A DNA stretch of 64,000 nt from NCBI GenBank assembly GCA_963822115.1, contig CAWGGM010000010.1, positions 1 to 64,000 of the forward strand, given 5' to 3'. The stretch's first letter is position 1, and every line of letters starts with the position of its first letter. This document shows positions 9,231 to 17,083 of this stretch, in pieces. The notes beneath the pieces are model-generated. The model was not told where the DNA came from. It did no database searches and saw nothing but the letters and a program-made list of their open reading frames with translations. A program made the translations under genes and the position numbers. The DNA is from CAWDXG01 sp963822115 (GTDB lineage Bacteria > Myxococcota_A > Polyangia > Polyangiales > Polyangiaceae).

Positions 9231-9950
9231 GTGAGTCAGGGATTCGTCTTGTGGTTCACCGGGCTTTCGGGCTCGGGCAAGAGCACGCTGGCGGCGCGGG
9301 TCGCGACGGAGTTGTCGCGGCGGGGCGTGCACGTGGAGCGGCTGGACGGCGACGAGGTGCGGAAGAATCTGTCGAAGGGGCTCGGCTTCTCGCGCGAGGA
9401 TCGCGACACGAACATCCGCCGCATCGGCTACGTGGCGAAGCTCATCGCGCGCAGCGGCGGCTGCGCGATCACGGCGGCGATCAGCCCGTACCGCGCGGTG
9501 CGCGACGAGGTGCGTCGCTCGGCGGAGCGCTTCTGCGAGGTGTACGTGGAGTGCCCGCTGGAGGTGCTGACCGAGCGCGACCCGAAGGGGCTGTACAGGA
9601 AGGCGCTGGCCGGCGAGATCAAGAACTTCACGGGCGTGAGCGATCCGTACGAGGCGCCGCTGTCGCCCGAGGTGCACGTCCGGAGCGACAGGGAAACGCC
9701 GGAAGAGAGCGTGGCGAAGATCCTCGCGCGGCTGGAGGAGCTGGGCTTCATCGGCGCGCACGCGGGCGATCTGGCGCGGCCGTACGGCGGCGACCTGATG
9801 GAAGCGCGCATCGAGGCGGTGGACAGCGCGCTGCCCTCGATCGAGCTCGACGCCGCAGGCGGAGCTCGATCTCGCGTGTCTGGCGAGCGGCGCGTACTCG
9901 CCGCTCACGGGCTTCATGAACGAGAAGGACTACCTGCGCGTGGCGCGTGA
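9231..9950 (+). CDS. cysC: APS kinase (CysC), N-terminal part of a CysC-Sat fusion
   Basis: Adenylylsulfate kinase that phosphorylates APS to PAPS. The first about 205 residues are a well-conserved CysC domain: P-loop GLSGSGKST (about 9-17), RLDGDEVRKNLSKGLGFS, REDRDTNIRRIGYVAKL, AAISPYRAVRDEVR, and the lid region GLYRKALAGEIKNFTGVSDPYEAP. As in known bifunctional proteins, a linker (LARPYGGDLMEARIEAV) leads to SIELDA and then an ATP-sulfurylase-like domain. A one-base break at about 9857 moves that domain to another frame, so the translated C-terminus after residue about 210 is out of frame. Start: the GTG at 9231, four residues before VLWFTGLSGSG. Confidence 0.88.
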   Translation: MSQGFVLWFTGLSGSGKSTLAARVATELSRRGVHVERLDGDEVRKNLSKGLGFSREDRDTNIRRIGYVAKLIARSGGCAITAAISPYRAVRDEVRRSAERFCEVYVECPLEVLTERDPKGLYRKALAGEIKNFTGVSDPYEAPLSPEVHVRSDRETPEESVAKILARLEELGFIGAHAGDLARPYGGDLMEARIEAVDSALPSIELDAAGGARSRVSGERRVLAAHGLHEREGLPARGA

Positions 9951-10660
9951 GCAGCGGCTGGAGAATCGGGCTTGCGCTGGCCAGTGCCGATCACGCTCGC
10001 GGTCGACAGCGCCGCCGGCGCACGGAGAGACCGCGCTGCGCTCCGGCCGACGGCACCGCCGTCGGCAGCGATCGACGTGCACGACGTGTTCCGGGCGGCC
10101 GGCGAGATGCACGTGGGCGGCGATGTGCGCGCGGTCGCAGCGCGACGGCCCGCGCGCCGTGCGCGAACAGATGAAATGCCGCGGCTGGCGCCGCGTGGTG
10201 GCGTGGCAGCCGCGCACCCCTCCCCTGCTCTCCGACGAGCACGCCGCACGCGCCGCGCTGGAGTTTGCCGACGGTCTGCTCATCCAGCCGCGCGATGCGC
10301 TGGTCGCGGAGTGCTGCCGCGTGCTGTGCGATCGCTACTTCGCGCCGGAGCGCACGCTCGTCGCCCCGCTCCGCAATGCCCACGACTCGCCGCTGCTCGA
10401 CGCCATCGTGGCGAGGAACCACGGCGCGAGCCACCTGCTCGTGCGCGACGAGCTCGACGGCGCGCTCGACGAGCTCGGACTCGAAGCCGTGCCGCTGCGA
10501 CCGATGTTCCTGTCGCAGCGCGTCGGCGTGCTCGCCAGCGCGCACACCGCGCCGGAGGCGGGCACGGCGCGCTCGTACGCGGAGGTGCGCGCCGCGCTCG
10601 ATCGCGGCGAAGCGCCGCGCCGGAGCTCAGGCCGGAGATCGCGGAGCTGCTGCGCGGGAC
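9858..10660 (+). pseudogene. Degenerate ATP-sulfurylase (Sat-like) domain, broken in several places
   Basis: Reading across frames reconstructs a Sat-like domain: ELDLACLASGAYSPLTGF, NEKDYL, LRWPVPITLAV, DVFRAAGEMHVGGDV, CRGWRRVVAWQPRTP, FADGLLIQP, LDAIVARNHGASHLLVRDE and finally PELRPEIAELLRG. Frame changes occur at about 9857, 9967, 10145 and 10617. The catalytic QTRNPxHRAH motif of ATP sulfurylase is replaced by QPRTPPLLSDEH, and the GRDHAG motif by VRDELDG, so activity is unlikely even if the frame is repaired. ATP sulfurylase activity is presumably supplied by CysD/CysN downstream. Confidence 0.7.
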
Positions 10661-10687
10661 ATCCGCGGGCTGCGGGCGCCACTGGGT

Positions 10688-10740
10688 GCGTACCGTCCGA
10701 CGGTACGCCGACTTGCCAAGGAATCTATCCTTGCTAGAGT
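10688..10740 (+). promoter_or_regulatory. Promoter with two inverted repeats ahead of the AbrB/PIN pair
   Basis: A perfect 21 bp inverted repeat has arms GCGTACCGTC (10688-10697) and GACGGTACGC (10699-10708). Next come a -35-like TTGCCA (10713-10718), a second inverted repeat CAAGGA/TCCTTG (10717-10732) lying in the spacer, and a -10-like TAGAGT (10735-10740). The GTG start at 10747 lies 7 bases beyond the -10 box, so the transcript is probably leaderless or nearly so. The inverted repeat between the promoter boxes is a plausible autoregulatory operator; the first could also end upstream transcription. Confidence 0.5.
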
Positions 10741-10746
10741 AAGGAC

Positions 10747-11029
10747 GTGTCGAAGGTGACTAGCAAGCTCCAGGTCACGGTGCCCAAGGCCATCGCCGAT
10801 GAGTACCGGATCAAGCCGGGCGACGAGATCCTGTGGGTCGCGTCCGGAGAGAGCGTCCGCATCGTGCCCGCGAGCGCGCAGGTCAAACCGGATGTCTGCC
10901 GAGCGGCTGAAGCTCTTCGACCAGGCGACGCGCCGCCAGTCCGAACGCGATGCGCAAGCCCCGCGCCGGGCGGACGGCTACCGCGGTTGGAAGCGCGAGG
11001 ATCTGTACGATCGTGGCCGCTCTCGTTGA
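10747..11029 (+). CDS. AbrB/SpoVT-type antitoxin, frame broken once
   Basis: The N-terminal swapped-hairpin DNA-binding domain is clear: SKVTSKLQVTVPKAIADEYR followed by KPGDEILWVASGE. After about residue 48 the reading frame must shift by one (about 10890) to continue as SAERLKLFDQATRRQSER ... YRGWKREDLYDRGRSR, which is the usual tail of AbrB-type antitoxins partnered with PIN toxins. As given, the intact frame instead runs to 11040 with an unrelated C-terminus. The repaired gene ends at 11029 and overlaps the toxin start by 17 bases. Confidence 0.75.
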
Positions 11030-11447
11030 CACCAATGTGATCGTCTACCGCTTCGACGCGCGCTTTCCGGAAAAGCAGGGGCGCGCGACGGAGCTGTTGC
11101 GCCGCGGCATTGTCGAGAATTCCGTCCGCGTACCGCATCAAGCCATCGTCGAATTCGTCGCCGCCACGACGCGACCGATCGACGGCGGCGCGTCGCTGCT
11201 CGAGCCGAACGACGCGCGGCGCGAGGCGGAAGAGATGCTGCGGCAGTTCACGATCCTGTACCCGGACGAGACGCTCGTCCGCACTGCGCTGCGCGGCATG
11301 GCCGCCTACGAGTTGTCGTGGTTCGACGCGCATCTCTGGGCGTACGCGGAACATTTCGGGCTGTCCGTGCTGTACTCCGAGGACTTCCAGCACGACCGCA
11401 TGTACGGCACCGTCCGCGTCGAGAATCCCTTTGCGAAGGCCAGCTAG
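11013..11447 (+). CDS. PIN-domain ribonuclease toxin (VapC-like)
   Basis: 144 residues from the GTG at 11013. The PIN fold is clear: AALVDTNVIVYRFD with the first Asp, HQAIVEFVA with Glu, SWFDAHLWAYAEHFG with Asp, and VLYSEDFQHDRMYG with the last acidic pair. Overlaps the AbrB-type antitoxin, so it is co-expressed with it. The pair sits inside the sulfate-activation cluster, between cysC and cysD. The last 24 codons have a near-identical stray copy at 21320-21394. Confidence 0.88.
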   Translation: MAALVDTNVIVYRFDARFPEKQGRATELLRRGIVENSVRVPHQAIVEFVAATTRPIDGGASLLEPNDARREAEEMLRQFTILYPDETLVRTALRGMAAYELSWFDAHLWAYAEHFGLSVLYSEDFQHDRMYGTVRVENPFAKAS

Positions 11448-11545
11448 CGCGTCGGCGGCCAACGGGCCGACGTCCGGGATGAACGTCCCGGGGGTCCGGT
11501 GCCCCTAACGCACAGGGAATCTGCTAGATCGCCCCCGGGGTCGCT

Positions 11546-12493
11546 TTGACTGCAACAACCGACGACAAGTCCGCTACCGACGCGCTCGTCGACCGCCGTC
11601 TGACGCACCTGCGGCAGCTCGAGGCCGAGAGCATCCACATCCTGCGCGAGGTCGCCGCCGAGTTCGACAACCCGGTGATGCTGTACAGCATCGGGAAGGA
11701 CTCGTCCGTGATGGTGCACCTGGCCCGCAAGGCCTTCCATCCGGGCAAGCTGCCGTTCCCGCTGCTGCACATCGACACCACGTGGAAGTTCCGCGCGATG
11801 ATCGAGTTCCGCGACCGCTTCTGCAAGGAGCACGGGCTCGACCTGGTCGTGTACACGAACCAGCAGGGCGTCGCCGACAACGTCAATCCGTTCGACTACG
11901 GCAGCCAGAAGTACACGACCATCATGAAGACGCACGCGCTGCTGCAGGCGCTGCAGAAGGGCGGCTACGACGCGGCGTTCGGCGGAGCGCGCCGCGACGA
12001 GGAGAAGTCGCGCGCCAAGGAGCGCATCTACTCCTTCCGCGACCGCTACGGCCAGTGGGACCCGAAGAACCAGCGCCCCGAGCTGTGGGGCCTGTACAAC
12101 GGCAAGATCACCAAGGGCGAGAGCATCCGCGCCTTCCCGCTGTCGAACTGGACCGAGCTCGACATCTGGCTGTACATCTACCTGGAAAACATTCCCATCG
12201 TGCCGCTGTACTACGCGGACAAGCGCCCGGTGGTGGAGCGCGAGGGCACGCTGGTGATGGTGGACGACGAGCGCATGCGGCTCGAGCCCGGAGAAGAGCC
12301 GCGCATGGAGACGGTGCGCTTCCGCACGCTGGGCTGCTACCCGCTGACGGGCGCGCTGAAGTCGCCGGCGACCACGCTGCCGGAGATCATCCGCGAGATG
12401 CTCCTGACCCGGCACTCGGAGCGCAGCGGGCGCCTCATCGACTTCGACGAGGAAGGCTCGATGGAGATGAAGAAGCGCGAGGGGTACTTCTAG
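11546..12493 (+). CDS. cysD: Sulfate adenylyltransferase subunit 2 (CysD)
   Basis: 315 residues. Catalytic subunit of the CysDN ATP sulfurylase, forming APS from ATP and sulfate. The PP-loop ATP-pyrophosphatase motif is YSIGKDSSVM (about residues 47-56). Other conserved segments are LLHIDTTWKF, GARRDEEKSRAKER, RGPENQ-like DPKNQRPELW, and FPLSNWTELDIW with IPIVPLYYA. The C-terminus has the family ending SMEMKKREGYF. Start is a TTG at 11546. One base separates the stop from the cysNC start. Intact, unlike its neighbours. Confidence 0.95.
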   Translation: MTATTDDKSATDALVDRRLTHLRQLEAESIHILREVAAEFDNPVMLYSIGKDSSVMVHLARKAFHPGKLPFPLLHIDTTWKFRAMIEFRDRFCKEHGLDLVVYTNQQGVADNVNPFDYGSQKYTTIMKTHALLQALQKGGYDAAFGGARRDEEKSRAKERIYSFRDRYGQWDPKNQRPELWGLYNGKITKGESIRAFPLSNWTELDIWLYIYLENIPIVPLYYADKRPVVEREGTLVMVDDERMRLEPGEEPRMETVRFRTLGCYPLTGALKSPATTLPEIIREMLLTRHSERSGRLIDFDEEGSMEMKKREGYF

Positions 12494-12494
12494 G

Positions 12495-14359
12495 ATGGAC
12501 GCCATCAAGGACATCCACGACTACCTCGACAAGCACGAGACGAAGGAGCTGCTGCGTTTCGTGGCCGTGGGCTCGGTCGACGACGGCAAGAGCACGCTGA
12601 TCGGGCGGCTCTTGCACGACACGCACGGCATCTACGAGGACCAGCTGTCGGCGGTGAAGCGTGCGTCGGGGCGCGCGGGCCTGGAGATCGATTTTTCGCT
12701 GTTCACCGATGGGCTGAAAGCCGAGCGCGAGCAGGGCATCACCATCGACGTCGCCTATCGCTATTTCTCGACCGAGAAGCGCAAGTTCATCATCGCCGAC
12801 ACGCCGGGGCACGTGCAGTACACGCGCAACATGGCGACCGGCGCCTCGACGGCGAACGTCGCGGTGATCCTGATCGACGCGCGGCTGGGCGTGCTGCAGC
12901 AGTCGCGGCGCCACGCCTACATCGCGTCGCTGCTCGGCATTCCGCACCTGGCGGTGTGCGTGAACAAGATGGACCTCGAGGGCTACAGCCAGGAGGTCTA
13001 CGAAGCGCATCCAGGCGGACTTCTCGGCCTTCGCGGAGAAGCTCGGCTTCAAGGACGTGACGTTCATCCCGATCAGCGCGCTCAAGGGCGACAACATCGT
13101 CCACCGGAGCGACAGCACGCCCTGGTACACCGGCGGCACGTTCCTCGAGTACCTGGAGACGGTGCCCATCGCGAGCGACCGGAACTTCGAGGACTTCCGC
13201 TACCCGGTGCAGTACGTGCTCCGGCCGGACTTGAACTACCGCGGCTTCGCGGGACAGGTGGCTTCGGGCGTGGTCCGGAAGGGTGACCGGGTTCTGGTTT
13301 TGCCTTCACGGCGCGAGTCCACCGTGCGCGCCATCGACACCTTCGACGGCGAGCTGGAAGAAGCCTTCCCGCCGCAGAGCGTGACGCTGCGCCTCGCCGA
13401 CGAGATCGACATCAGCCGCGGCGACATGCTGGTGCACCCTGGGAGCGAGCCGCGCGCGGCGCGCCACTTCGACGCGATGCTGGTGTGGATGGGCGAAAAG
13501 CCGCTCGACCCGCAGAAGAGCTATTTCCTCAAGCACTCGACGCAGATGGTGCGCGCCGAGATCGCGCGCGTCGCGTTCACGACCAATCTGGAGACGCTCG
13601 AGAACATGCCCGCGCAGCGCCTGGAGCTGAACGACATCGGGCGCGTGACGCTGTTCTGCCCGACGCCGATCTACTGCGATGCGTACGCCGAAAACCACAG
13701 CACCGGCGCGTTCATCCTGATCGACTCGCTGACGAACAACACCGTCGCGGCCGGCATGATCCTGCCGGAGAGCGACACGCTGGGCGACGAGGAAGAGGCG
13801 ATCGACTCGAGCATCGGCAACACGCCGCACTCGCAGGTGAGCCCGACCGAGCGGCGCGAGCTGGTGTCGCAGTCCGGCGCGACCATCTGGCTGACGGGGC
13901 TGCCGGCCTCGGGCAAGAGCGAGATCGCCTACGCCGTCGAGCGGCGGCTGTTCGATCGCGGGCGGCTCGCCATCGTGGTCGATCCCGACGACGGGCTGTC
14001 CAGCCGCGCGCGGCCCGACGGCTCGAGCCCGCGCTTCACGCCCGAGATGGCGCGGCGCATGACCGACTCCGGCGTGCTCACGATCTTCTCGTTCGCCTCC
14101 CCGCTCCGCGCCGACCGCAGCGTGGTGCGCGACACCGTCGGGCGCGGATCGCTTCATCGAGGTCCACGTCGCGACCTCGCTCGACCTGTGCCGCGAGCGC
14201 GACACCCGCGGCAACTACGACACCGCGCACGCGCCGCCCAGCTACGAAGCGCCGCGCGAGCCGGATGTGTCCGTCGCGCTCGACGACATGAGCGTGGAGG
14301 ACGCGGCGAAGGCCGTTGTCCGGGCGATCACGGCGCGCGGGCTATTGGAGGACGCGTAG
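12495..14359 (+). CDS. cysN: CysN GTPase fused to a degenerate CysC kinase domain (CysNC-like), frame broken twice
   Basis: The GTPase subunit regulates ATP sulfurylase CysD. G-domain motifs are GSVDDGKSTL (G1), the EREQGITIDVAY region, DTPGH (G3) and NKMD (G4); elongation-factor-like beta-barrel domains follow. Frame breaks lie at about 13008 (within EVYEAIQADFSAF) and 14141 (within DTVGADRFIEV), each consistent with one extra base. From about 13870 a CysC-like domain follows. Its P-loop is intact (GLPASGKSE), but LDGDNVR is replaced by VVDPDDGLSS, ISPYR by ASPLR, and the central NIRR segment is missing. The end reads ITARGLLEDA and stops at 14359. APS kinase activity of this domain is doubtful; the separate CysC at 9231 keeps its motifs. 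Confidence 0.85.
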
Positions 14360-14439
14360 GCGGCCGAGAGAGTCCACACAAGGTCGAAGGGCCGAAGGTT
14401 TTTTTGGGGGGTCGAGGGCTGCGGGGCGCTGGGCGGCTC

Positions 14440-14564
14440 TTCCAGAGGGTGCACGCCGGAGGGCCCCCGTCCGGGCGCAGGCCGGACTTGGGGGCCCGCG
14501 ACGCGCGGAGCCGCGGAGCGGCGAGCACGTCGCGCCGTGGACGGACGCCGTGCGCGGGGGCAGC
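14440..14564. repeat. Leader module preceding array 3
   Basis: Hairpin with GGGCCCCCGTCCGG and CCGGACTTGGGGGCCC arms (about 14460-14497), then CGCGACGCGCGGAGCCGCG, GGCGAGCACGTCGCG and a closing GCGGGGGCAGCCCTGAA immediately before the first CGGGCATTTC of the array. The same order of segments is seen at 20975-21104 and, with variation, at 26715-26884. Confidence 0.65.
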
Positions 14565-14955
14565 CCTGAACGGGCATTTCGGCGGCAGCTTGGTGGCGTG
14601 TGATCCCGCGCGGCGACGCGAAGCGGGCATTTTGGCGGGCAAGTTGAAGCTTGGTGGCGTGTGATCCCGCGCGGCGACGCGAAGCGGGCATTTTGGCGGG
14701 CAAGTTGAAGCTTGCTGGCGTGTGATGCCGCGCGGCGACGCGAAGCGGGCATTTCGTGGCGCAAGTTGAGGCTTGCTGGGCAAGACGCCCGCGAAACGGG
14801 CATTTTGGGGCGCAAGTTGAGGCTTGCTGGGCAAAATGCCCGGAATCCGGGCATTTTGGGGCTGCAAGCTCATCGGGAAGGGCCGAAATGCCCGGATTTC
14901 GGTCATTTCCGCGTCCAAGTTGCAGCTTGCCCGCCAAAATGCCCGCCCACGCACG
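14565..14955. repeat. Palindromic BIME-like array, cluster 3
   Basis: Begins with three tandem 61 bp units (GGTGGCGTG at about 14592, 14653 and 14714). It then continues with units whose left palindrome arms start at 14785, 14836, 14888 and 14939 (spacing 51, 52 and 51). The linker order CAAGTTGAGGCTTG, then CAAGCTCATCGGGAAGG, then CAAGTTGCAGCTTG matches the other clusters. No coding potential. Confidence 0.9.
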
Positions 14956-15019
14956 CCAAACGTGGCGAGGCACACCGGGCGAGGCGCCCGCTGCGGCTCC
15001 CGCCTCCGGCTCCGGGCTC

Positions 15020-15085
15020 GACTCCAAATCCAAATAAGTAATGAATATCACTTGAAACTTATCATAAGCTGCTTATGTGTAGAGC
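15020..15085 (+). promoter_or_regulatory. AT-rich promoter/operator of the AbiE-like pair
   Basis: A strongly AT-rich island in GC-rich DNA. A -35-like TTGAAA (15052-15057) precedes a 13 bp inverted repeat ATAAGC-T-GCTTAT (15064-15076). A weak -10-like TATGTG sits at 15074-15080 and the ATG follows at 15086. The palindrome overlaps the expected RNA-polymerase footprint and so is a good autoregulatory operator candidate. No Shine-Dalgarno sequence is visible. Confidence 0.5.
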
Positions 15086-15352
15086 ATGAACCCGGAGGTG
15101 GCGCGGTATCTGAGCGAGATCGGCCGGCGCGGCGGACGCGCCAGCCGGCGGAAGCTGAGCTCCGGGAGCGCGCGGGACATGGTGCGGGTACGCGAGGCGC
15201 GGCGCGCCTTCCGCGAGTTCCACGCGCAGTGCTTCTGGTCGGAGGCGCCCGACTACCGCGTCACCTTGGCGGACGTCCCGTGGGTCGCGGAGCGGCTGAT
15301 GCGCTACGGGGGGCGCGCCGGCTGGGAGCGGGGAGCGAAGCTGTGCCGCTGA
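15086..15352 (+). CDS. Small protein preceding AbiEii-like toxin (probable antitoxin)
   Basis: 88 residues with a basic, helix-prone N-terminus (EVARYLSEIGRRGGRASRRKL) and a motif-like REARRAFREFHAQCFWS. No named domain is recognised. Its position, a 10 bp overlap with the nucleotidyltransferase-like gene downstream and a shared promoter/operator make it the likely antitoxin or regulatory partner. Function is inferred from context only. Confidence 0.65.
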   Translation: MNPEVARYLSEIGRRGGRASRRKLSSGSARDMVRVREARRAFREFHAQCFWSEAPDYRVTLADVPWVAERLMRYGGRAGWERGAKLCR

Positions 15353-16125
15353 CCTCGTTTCAAGCCCAGGTACTGCGTCTTCTGTCCGCAAACCGGACGC
15401 CGGATAGCTACCTCGCTGGTGGCGCCGCGTTGCATCTCGAACCGCATACCAAGCGCTACAGCAACGATCTGGACTTCTTCCACGACTCCGAGCAGCGCGT
15501 CGCATCGGCCTTCGCCGAGGATCGCGCCACGCTTGAAGGCGCGGGGTACACGATCGAGATCCTGTTGCAGCAGCCGGGCTACGTGCGCGCGCTGGTGAAG
15601 AGGGGCGAGGACGCCACCAAGGTGGAGTGGGCGCACGACAGCGCGTGGCGCTTCCTGCCGACGCTGCGGCACGAGACGGCCGGGTTCCAGCTCCACCCCA
15701 TCGACCTGGCGATCAACAAGCTGCTTGCGCTCGCCGGGAGAAACGAGCCACGCGACTTCATCGACATCATGGAAGTGCATCGGCAGGTCCTGCCGCTGGG
15801 CGCACTGTGCTGGGCAGCGGCCGGCAAGGATCCGGGCTTCACGCCGCCGCTGCTCGTCGACCTGCTCCGGCGCCGCGGCACGCTGCGCCACGAAGACCTG
15901 GAGCGCCTTCACTTGAACGAGGTGCCGGACCTGGCCGAGCTCAAGCAACAGTGGCTGGCGGCTCTGGATCAAGCAGAGGCGTTCATCGCGTCGCGGCCAC
16001 CGGCGGAGCTCGGCTGCCTGTACTACTCGCCCTCGCTCGATCGCTTCGTCGGCAATCCGGCAGATGTTCCCGACGCCGTACCTCACTTCGGGCGCCCGGG
16101 CGGTGTACTGCCGCGCGTTGCCTGA
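15343..16125 (+). CDS. AbiEii/DUF1814-type nucleotidyltransferase toxin
   Basis: 260 residues from the GTG at 15343. The AbiEii-like nucleotidyltransferase signature is present: YLAGGAALHLEP, then KRYSNDLDFFHD with the paired acidic residues expected to bind metal. A second conserved part is HPIDLAINKLLALAGRNEPRDFIDIMEVH, typical of DUF1814. AbiEii-type proteins act as nucleotidyltransferase toxins in type IV-like toxin-antitoxin or phage-abortive systems. Starts within the last codons of the upstream gene. A block of AGATGTCCGC repeats follows its 3' end. Confidence 0.82.
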   Translation: MPLTSFQAQVLRLLSANRTPDSYLAGGAALHLEPHTKRYSNDLDFFHDSEQRVASAFAEDRATLEGAGYTIEILLQQPGYVRALVKRGEDATKVEWAHDSAWRFLPTLRHETAGFQLHPIDLAINKLLALAGRNEPRDFIDIMEVHRQVLPLGALCWAAAGKDPGFTPPLLVDLLRRRGTLRHEDLERLHLNEVPDLAELKQQWLAALDQAEAFIASRPPAELGCLYYSPSLDRFVGNPADVPDAVPHFGRPGGVLPRVA

Positions 16126-16139
16126 AGCGCGCCACGTCG

Positions 16140-16262
16140 GGGAGCGATCGGCCGGAATGGGGGGGTGCAGTCGGCTGTGGGCCGAAACGTGGCGATGCAC
16201 GGCTCGCCGGGGCCGCCGGCTGTCCCGTCCGTGCGGACAAGCGGCAGCAGTGCCGCCGGCCA
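16140..16262. repeat. Repeat element B, second copy
   Basis: About 110 bases closely similar to 5700-5800. Shared stretches include GTGGCGATGC, CGGCTCGCCGGGGCC and CCCGTCCGTG, with GCAGTC(G/A)GCT(G/A)TGGG upstream. Both copies are followed by AGATGTCCGC-type repeats. Non-coding. Confidence 0.7.
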
Positions 16263-16289
16263 GAGGTCCGCCAACCGCGGCCGCCGGCC

Positions 16290-16512
16290 GCCCGCGAGCC
16301 AGATGTCCGCGACGCCCGCGAGCCAGATGTCCGCCGGCCGCCCGCGAGCCAGATGTCCGCGACGCCCGCGAGCCAGATGTCCGCGACGCCCGCGAGCCAG
16401 ATGTCCGCGACGCCCGCGAGCCAGATGTCCGCGACGCCCGCGAGCCAGATGTCCGCGACGCCCGCGAGCCAGATGTCCGCCGGCCGCCCGCGAGCCAGAT
16501 GTCCGCCGGCCG
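16290..16512. repeat. 24/26-bp tandem repeat (CGAGCCAGATGTCCGC unit)
   Basis: Nine copies of CGAGCCAGATGTCCGC separated by GACGCCCG (24 bp period) or CGGCCGCCCG (26 bp period). ATGTCCGC starts at 16303, 16327, 16353, 16377, 16401, 16425, 16449, 16473 and 16499. Single or paired copies occur at about 4248, 5800 and 5828. The units show no internal dyad comparable to the 51 bp arrays. Confidence 0.9.
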
Positions 16513-16639
16513 GGCGTCGCTCCGGCTCCGGTCCCGCGCCGGCTCGCCACCGCGACGCGCTGCGGTGGCGCGGCGTAACGGCGGCCTCGGGACGGGCGTG
16601 GAGTGCGGCGCGGCTTGGGGGCATCCCTCCATCATGTGG

Positions 16640-17062
16640 CGGGGCGCAGGGCGGGCATTTCGGAGCGCAAGTTGAGGCTTGCTCGGCAAAATGCCCGAAA
16701 TCCGGGCATTTTGGGCTCCAAGCTCATCGGGAAGCGCTGAAATGCCCGCATTTCGGGCATTTTCAGGTCCAAGTTCGAGCTTGCCGGCGAAAATGCCCGC
16801 CCCTTCGCCAACAACGGGCATTTTCAGGTCCAAGTTCGAGCTTGCCGGCGAAAATGCCCGCACCTTCGCCAACAACGGGCATTTTCAGGCCCAAGTTCGA
16901 GCTTGCCGGCGAAAATGCCCGCACCTTCGCCAACAACGGGCATTTTCAGGCCCAAGTTCGAGCTTGCCGGCGAAAATGCCCGCCCCTTCGCACTGAAATG
17001 CCCGCCCCTTCGCACTGAAATGCCCGCCCCTTCGCACCGAGCGGGCGTTTCACGGCCGCACG
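16640..17062. repeat. Palindromic BIME-like array, cluster 4
   Basis: ATGCCCG starts at 16691, 16742, 16793 (51 bp steps), then 16854, 16915, 16976 (61 bp steps), then 16998 and 17020 (22 bp steps). The 61 bp part is a homogeneous tandem with loop CACCTTCGCCAACAA and motif CAAGTTCGAGCTTG. The 22 bp part contains only the half-palindrome with CCCCTTCGCACTGAA. Non-coding. Confidence 0.9.
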
Positions 17063-17083
17063 TCGAGCCTCGACGCCGGTGCG

